Shown here piece after piece: positions 60,061-64,000 of a stretch of DNA of 64,000 bases. The position numbers were made by a program, and so were the translations under genes. A model generated the notes under the pieces. That model was not told where the DNA came from. It searched no databases and saw only the letters and a list, made by a program, of their open reading frames with translations. Source of the DNA: Lonepinella koalarum (GTDB lineage Bacteria > Pseudomonadota > Gammaproteobacteria > Enterobacterales > Pasteurellaceae); NCBI RefSeq assembly GCF_042926695.1, contig NZ_CP170642.1:1426001-1490000 (forward strand), given 5' to 3'. Each line of letters opens with the position of its first letter. The stretch's first letter is position 1.

Positions 60061-60399
60061 TTAAATCGCCTCTTCATTTTCTTCACCTGTTCGAATACGA
60101 ATAACGCGTGCCACATCATAAACAAAAATTTTGCCATCTCCAATTTTACCCGTTTGTGCCGTATCTACGATAGCCTCAATACATTGTTCAACAATGTCAT
60201 CGGGTACCACAATTTCCAATTTTACTTTGGGTAAAAAATCAATGGAATATTCCGCCCCACGATATAATTCCGTATGCCCTTTTTGACGCCCAAAGCCTCG
60301 TACTTCGGTGACAGTCATGCCAGTTATACCAAGATCAGAAAGGGATTCACGTACATCATCTAATTTAAATGGTTTAATAATTGCTTCAATCTTTTTCAT
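60061..60399 (-). CDS. glnB: Nitrogen regulatory protein PII (GlnB)
   Basis: 112 residues. T-loop with the uridylylation residue Y51 (GAEYSID), ATP-binding segment TGKIGDGKIF and the C-terminal IRTGEENEEAI. Trimeric sensor of 2-oxoglutarate and ATP/ADP. 9 bp after mog. Confidence 0.96.
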   Translation of the reverse strand: MKKIEAIIKPFKLDDVRESLSDLGITGMTVTEVRGFGRQKGHTELYRGAEYSIDFLPKVKLEIVVPDDIVEQCIEAIVDTAQTGKIGDGKIFVYDVARVIRIRTGEENEEAI

Positions 60400-60408
60400 C
60401 TTTAACTC

Positions 60409-60999
60409 CTATTTTCTCGCCGATTTTGGGCGAAAACTTTCAATCACTTCGGGTTTTGTATCAATATAAATACCATCAATCAGTTGTAAACAATAAGGCA
60501 CGGCAGAAAAAATTCCTTTAACCAACACCTTACCATTTTCATCTTTTACCCCTTCTAAGGTTTCTTTAATCGCTTTCGGTTGCCCGGGTAAATTTAAAAT
60601 TAAGCTGTTGTTGCGAATCACGCCTACTTGACGAGAAAGAATCGCAGTCGGCACAAAATGTAAACTGACTTGACGCATTTGCTCACCGAATCCCGGCATT
60701 TCACGATCCGCAATAGCTAAAGTCGCATCAGGTGTCACATCCCTTTTTGCTGGTCCTGTTCCACCGGTGGTTAAAACTAAATGACATTGTTGTTGATCGA
60801 CCAACTCAATAAGCGTTTGCTCAATAATCGCTTGTTCATCAGGAATTAAACGGGTATCAACCAGAAATGGATCCACTAAGGCAGTTTCTAACCAAGCGGT
60901 TAATTCAGGAATACCTTGATCTTGATATACCCCTTGCGAAGCTCGGTCTGAAACAGAAACCAAGCCTATTTTTAGCATTTTTTTATTAACTGCAGTCAT
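60409..60999 (-). CDS. mog: Molybdopterin adenylyltransferase Mog
   Basis: 196 residues; start ATG at 60999 with AAGGAAA, rather than 61041, which would overlap the upstream gene. MogA/MoaB fold with TTGGTGPAKRDVTPDAT and LNLPGQPKAI. It adenylylates molybdopterin before Mo insertion. In line with the downstream glnB and AI-2E genes, an order I recall from H. influenzae. Confidence 0.94.
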   Translation of the reverse strand: MTAVNKKMLKIGLVSVSDRASQGVYQDQGIPELTAWLETALVDPFLVDTRLIPDEQAIIEQTLIELVDQQQCHLVLTTGGTGPAKRDVTPDATLAIADREMPGFGEQMRQVSLHFVPTAILSRQVGVIRNNSLILNLPGQPKAIKETLEGVKDENGKVLVKGIFSAVPYCLQLIDGIYIDTKPEVIESFRPKSARK

Positions 61000-61013
61000 T
61001 TTTTTCCTTATTT

Positions 61014-62870
61014 TTAAAATGGAAAGAATATGGGAATACAAAATATGGTCACTAACATCACTAAAATGGTAAATGGCACACCGATTTTCATAAAATCAGC
61101 AAATTTATATCCCCCCGGTCCTAACACCATGGTATTCACCGGTGAAGAAATTGGGGTCATAAAGGCAGCAGAAGAGGCAATCGCCACTGTCATCGCAAAG
61201 GGCATCGGGGATAAATGTAATTGTTGCGCCATGCTAATGGCTATCGGTGCCACTAAAATAGCCGTGGCAGTATTGGATATAAATAACCCAACTACAGCAC
61301 AAAGCATAAACAAGCTGATTAAGATCCAATGTTTCCCCATTGTCCCCACAGTATTAATCATAAAATCTACCACTAAATCTACCCCACCGGTTTTTTGTAA
61401 AGCAATGGAAAAGGGCATCATACCCACAATTAAAATCAGACTTGACCAATGAATACTGGCATAAGCGCTTTTAGCATCTACACAACGAAACTTGCCTAAC
61501 ATTAAACAGGCAATTAAAGCCGCAATGACGTTCGGCACGATACCTGTTACCATTAACAATACCATGACAGCAATCGAAAAGATAGCATGCCATGCCTGAC
61601 TTGCTGCTGGCACTGCTTTATCAATTTCACTCGGATAACTCAATAAAAAGAAAGATTTGGTTTTATCACGCAGTTGTTGTAATAATTTCCATTGTCCAAT
61701 CACCAACAATAAATCCCCAACTTTTAGCGGTTCTTCCACCAAATTTCCTTGTAGTAGCTCGCCATTACGTTTAATCCCAATAATATTCAAGCCATAATAA
61801 GATCTAAAACGTAATTGCACCGCACTTTTGCCTTCTGCACTGCCGTCAGGAATCGGTGTAATTTCAGCCATCCCCACGGATTTTGCTTGCTCGTTAAAGT
61901 TATTATTACGAATTGCCGCCTGTTCTAAATGATGTTCGCGACAGAACTCGGCTAAATCTAATTCAGGATTGCTAATATCAATCATCAATAAATCTTTTAT
62001 TCGCACTTCTTCTTTACCTAAAGAAGCTGCCATAAATATTGGTCTAAAACGTTTCCAGCGTTCAATTGCCAAAATATTTAACCCATAATTAGAACGCAAA
62101 TGCAATTCTTCTACACTTTTACCAATAAAATCTGATCCTTCTAGCACAGCGAAACGCTTAATTCGATCGTGCAAATGATAACTTTCAATCAGATCACTAA
62201 TGGAATAGCGACTGATCGCTTCCTGACTATCTTGTTCCGCAGTTGCAAGCCAACGGCGAGCAACTAACATATAAAACACACCCAATACAAGAACGATTAA
62301 GCCTATAGGCGTAAAAGAAAAAAAGCTAAAACGTCCCGCCTGCGTTCGCATTAATTCAGCATTCACGACCAAATTTGGTGCTGTTGCAATTAAAGTCATC
62401 ATACCACTAATTAAGCCAGCCATACTTAACGGCATCATCAGACGTTTTGGTGAAATATTCATTTGTTGGCAAATCACTAGCACCACAGGAATAAAAATCG
62501 CCACAATACCTGTGGAACTCATAAATGCCCCTAAACTGGCAACCGATAACATTAATAACACTAGTACTTTGGTTTCACTATTTCTGGCTGCTTTCATCAA
62601 CCATTCGCTCACTTGATAAGCCACCCCAGTACGCACCAACCCTTCTGCCACAATAAAAAGCAAGGCAATCAAAATAATGTTCGGATCACTAAAGCCCGCA
62701 AATACTTCATCAACACTCAAAATACCACTTAAACAAAATCCCAACATCACCAATAGCGCCACCGTGTCCATACGCAATTTATTTTGGATAAATAAAAAAA
62801 TTGCCCCAACTAATAAAATAATAACGGTAGTCAAGGGGATTTGTAGAAAATTAAGTAAGTCTGCATTCAT
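61014..62870 (-). CDS. SLC13/DASS-type transporter with two RCK-C domains
   Basis: 618 residues; start ATG at 62870 with AAGGAAAATAGTG, a GTG just before it being unlikely. Two membrane halves (about 15-205 and 415-618) flank two cytosolic TrkA-C (RCK-C) domains (about 225-310 and 320-400, each with LRxxYGLNIxxI). Motifs of the DASS superfamily are visible, including SxxGIVAIFIPVV and FMTPISSPVNTMVLGPGGY. Similar to E. coli YfbS and to sulphate/anion carriers; the substrate is unknown. An uptake sequence is inside near 61819. Confidence 0.85.
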   Translation of the reverse strand: MNADLLNFLQIPLTTVIILLVGAIFLFIQNKLRMDTVALLVMLGFCLSGILSVDEVFAGFSDPNIILIALLFIVAEGLVRTGVAYQVSEWLMKAARNSETKVLVLLMLSVASLGAFMSSTGIVAIFIPVVLVICQQMNISPKRLMMPLSMAGLISGMMTLIATAPNLVVNAELMRTQAGRFSFFSFTPIGLIVLVLGVFYMLVARRWLATAEQDSQEAISRYSISDLIESYHLHDRIKRFAVLEGSDFIGKSVEELHLRSNYGLNILAIERWKRFRPIFMAASLGKEEVRIKDLLMIDISNPELDLAEFCREHHLEQAAIRNNNFNEQAKSVGMAEITPIPDGSAEGKSAVQLRFRSYYGLNIIGIKRNGELLQGNLVEEPLKVGDLLLVIGQWKLLQQLRDKTKSFFLLSYPSEIDKAVPAASQAWHAIFSIAVMVLLMVTGIVPNVIAALIACLMLGKFRCVDAKSAYASIHWSSLILIVGMMPFSIALQKTGGVDLVVDFMINTVGTMGKHWILISLFMLCAVVGLFISNTATAILVAPIAISMAQQLHLSPMPFAMTVAIASSAAFMTPISSPVNTMVLGPGGYKFADFMKIGVPFTILVMLVTIFCIPIFFPF

Positions 62871-62886
62871 CACTATTTTCCTTAAA

Positions 62887-63489
62887 TCAAGGCGTATTAT
62901 TTAGGATTATTTGCCGTACAGGCGCAAAACTACGGCGATGTTGTGGCAACACGCCAAATTCTGCTAATCTTGCTAAATGTACCTTAGTTGGATAGCCTTT
63001 ATGTTTGGCAAATTCATATTGTGGAAATTGTTGATCGAGTTCAACCATTTCTTGATCGCGAGCAACTTTCGCCAAAATAGATGCAGCACTAATTTCAGCG
63101 ACTTTGCTATCGCCTTTTATCACTGCTTGAGCTGGCATAGGCAAGTCAGGAATACGATTGCCATCCACTAATACAAAGTGCGGTTGAATTTTCAGCGATT
63201 TTACTGCACGTTGCATGGCTAACATCGTAGCATGCAAAATATTCAGTTGGTCAATTTCTTCCGATTCCGCACGACCTAACGCCCAAGCTAAGGCTTTTTG
63301 TTTTATTTCTTCGGCTAATAATAAACGTTTTTTCTCACTGAGTTTTTTACTATCAGCCAATCCTTCAATAGGGTGATTAGGATCTAAAATCACCGCAGCT
63401 GTCACCACCGCCCCCACTAAAGGTCCACGCCCGACTTCATCTACACCAGCAATTAATTCTATACCTTGTGGATATTCGAAATCTGCCAT
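62887..63489 (-). CDS. rnhB: Ribonuclease HII
   Basis: 200 residues. Metal-binding motif D17-E18 in GVDEVGRGPLVG, DSKKLSEKKR, and VDGNRIPDLP with a further Asp. It removes ribonucleotides from DNA. Two bases after lpxB, as in the lpxA-lpxB-rnhB arrangement of gamma-proteobacteria. An uptake sequence is near 63176. Confidence 0.97.
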   Translation of the reverse strand: MADFEYPQGIELIAGVDEVGRGPLVGAVVTAAVILDPNHPIEGLADSKKLSEKKRLLLAEEIKQKALAWALGRAESEEIDQLNILHATMLAMQRAVKSLKIQPHFVLVDGNRIPDLPMPAQAVIKGDSKVAEISAASILAKVARDQEMVELDQQFPQYEFAKHKGYPTKVHLARLAEFGVLPQHRRSFAPVRQIILNNTP

Positions 63490-63491
63490 AA

Positions 63492-64000
63492 TTATTTCCT
63501 TTCTAACACATCCATCACCGCCTGTGCTGCTTGGCTATCGGCATCACATTGAATCAATTTATGCAATTCGGTAAAACGTTGAATTAAAACTTGACGATAT
63601 TGCACCGCACTTTCACTTTGTTCGAAATAAACAGCAAGTTTCTCGGCTAATTTTTCAGGGGTACAATCTTGCTGTATCATTTCAGGTACTAACATTTCAT
63701 TTGCTAACAAATTCGGCAAGGAAATATAAGGGGTTTTCACCAACCGTTTGGCTAAAAAGTAGGTGAGCGATTTCATTCGATAACCAACCACCATCGGTGA
63801 TTTACATAGCATACATTCTAAAGCTGCCGTGCCTGATGCTAATAATGTGGCTTGAGCTACGATCATCGCTTGGCGAGCTTTTCCATCTAACATAATAAGA
63901 TTTAAATCAGGCGCAATTTGAGCCTTGATTCGTTGAAATTGCTCACGACGTTTTTCATTCACCAAGGGGACTAAAAAGTGTAAATCGGGGTATTGTTGTT
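63492..64000 (-). CDS. lpxB: Lipid-A-disaccharide synthase LpxB, 3' part
   Basis: The frame is open to the right edge; visible residues begin QQYPDLHFLVPLVNEKRREQ and run to the stop at 63492 (~169 residues, under half the usual ~385). The segments ASGTAALECMLCKSPMVVGYR and TPYISLPNLLANEMLVPEMIQ are diagnostic of the C-terminal GT-B domain of LpxB. It joins UDP-diacylglucosamine and lipid X in lipid A synthesis. The 5' end lies outside the window. Confidence 0.95.
   Translation of the reverse strand, partial: QQYPDLHFLVPLVNEKRREQFQRIKAQIAPDLNLIMLDGKARQAMIVAQATLLASGTAALECMLCKSPMVVGYRMKSLTYFLAKRLVKTPYISLPNLLANEMLVPEMIQQDCTPEKLAEKLAVYFEQSESAVQYRQVLIQRFTELHKLIQCDADSQAAQAVMDVLERK

Overview
The window is chromosomal DNA from a member of the Pasteurellaceae. 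The evidence is the 9-bp uptake signal sequence AAGTGCGGT (and its complement ACCGCACTT), which occurs more than twenty times and often in inverted pairs that form terminators. Gene clusters also match those I remember from Haemophilus influenzae: nupC/deoD, guaB/guaA, comNOPQ-recC, ybgC-tolQRAB-pal, mog-glnB, lpxB-rnhB. The DNA is AT-rich. I cannot name the species: the signal is the Haemophilus type, shared by Haemophilus, Aggregatibacter, Pasteurella and relatives.

Layout. 1-12115 is one reading frame open at the left edge: the head, stalk and C-terminal anchor of a giant trimeric autotransporter adhesin. It contains nine ~720-bp units in the order A-BAAB-BAAB, collagen-like segments and an exceptional density of N-X-S/T sequons. 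12244-18391 is a purine and nucleoside salvage block: a PurR-box-preceded NCS2 permease, deoD and nupC, with an IS605-type element (tnpA, tnpB and a predicted guide RNA) between deoD and nupC, then a YitT/YczE-like membrane protein. 18448-22678 is dnaK-(DUF2798-like)-dnaJ with heat-shock promoter candidates and a palindromic repeat, then a small membrane protein. 22821-26070 holds a Set-type sugar efflux pump, RNase P RNA, kdsD and kdsC. 26162-30985 holds guaA, an unknown six-helix protein, guaB and birA.

31128-31535 is a tRNA cluster (Met, Leu, Gln, Gln), followed by nagC, recC and the competence pseudopilin operon comNOPQ. 38786-39241 holds four tRNA-Lys genes. 39448-44188 is the Tol-Pal operon. 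44353-49046 is murA-ibaG-mlaBCDEF (outer-membrane lipid asymmetry). Then come xseA, rne with a long leader, rluC with a coupled secreted protein of unknown function, trxA, metB, a Gly-Leu-Cys tRNA cluster, cysK, an AI-2E family protein, glnB, mog, an SLC13 transporter, rnhB, and the 3' part of lpxB at the right edge.

The genes form a mostly housekeeping envelope/nucleotide/RNA-metabolism set. The accessory parts are the adhesin, the IS605 element and small palindromic or multi-hairpin intergenic repeats. The most unusual signals are: the adhesin's higher-order repeat plus sequon enrichment; two copies of a four-hairpin intergenic element with compensatory stem changes (22716-22787 and 42962-43035); and an apparently intact TnpB with a guide reading into the deoD upstream region.
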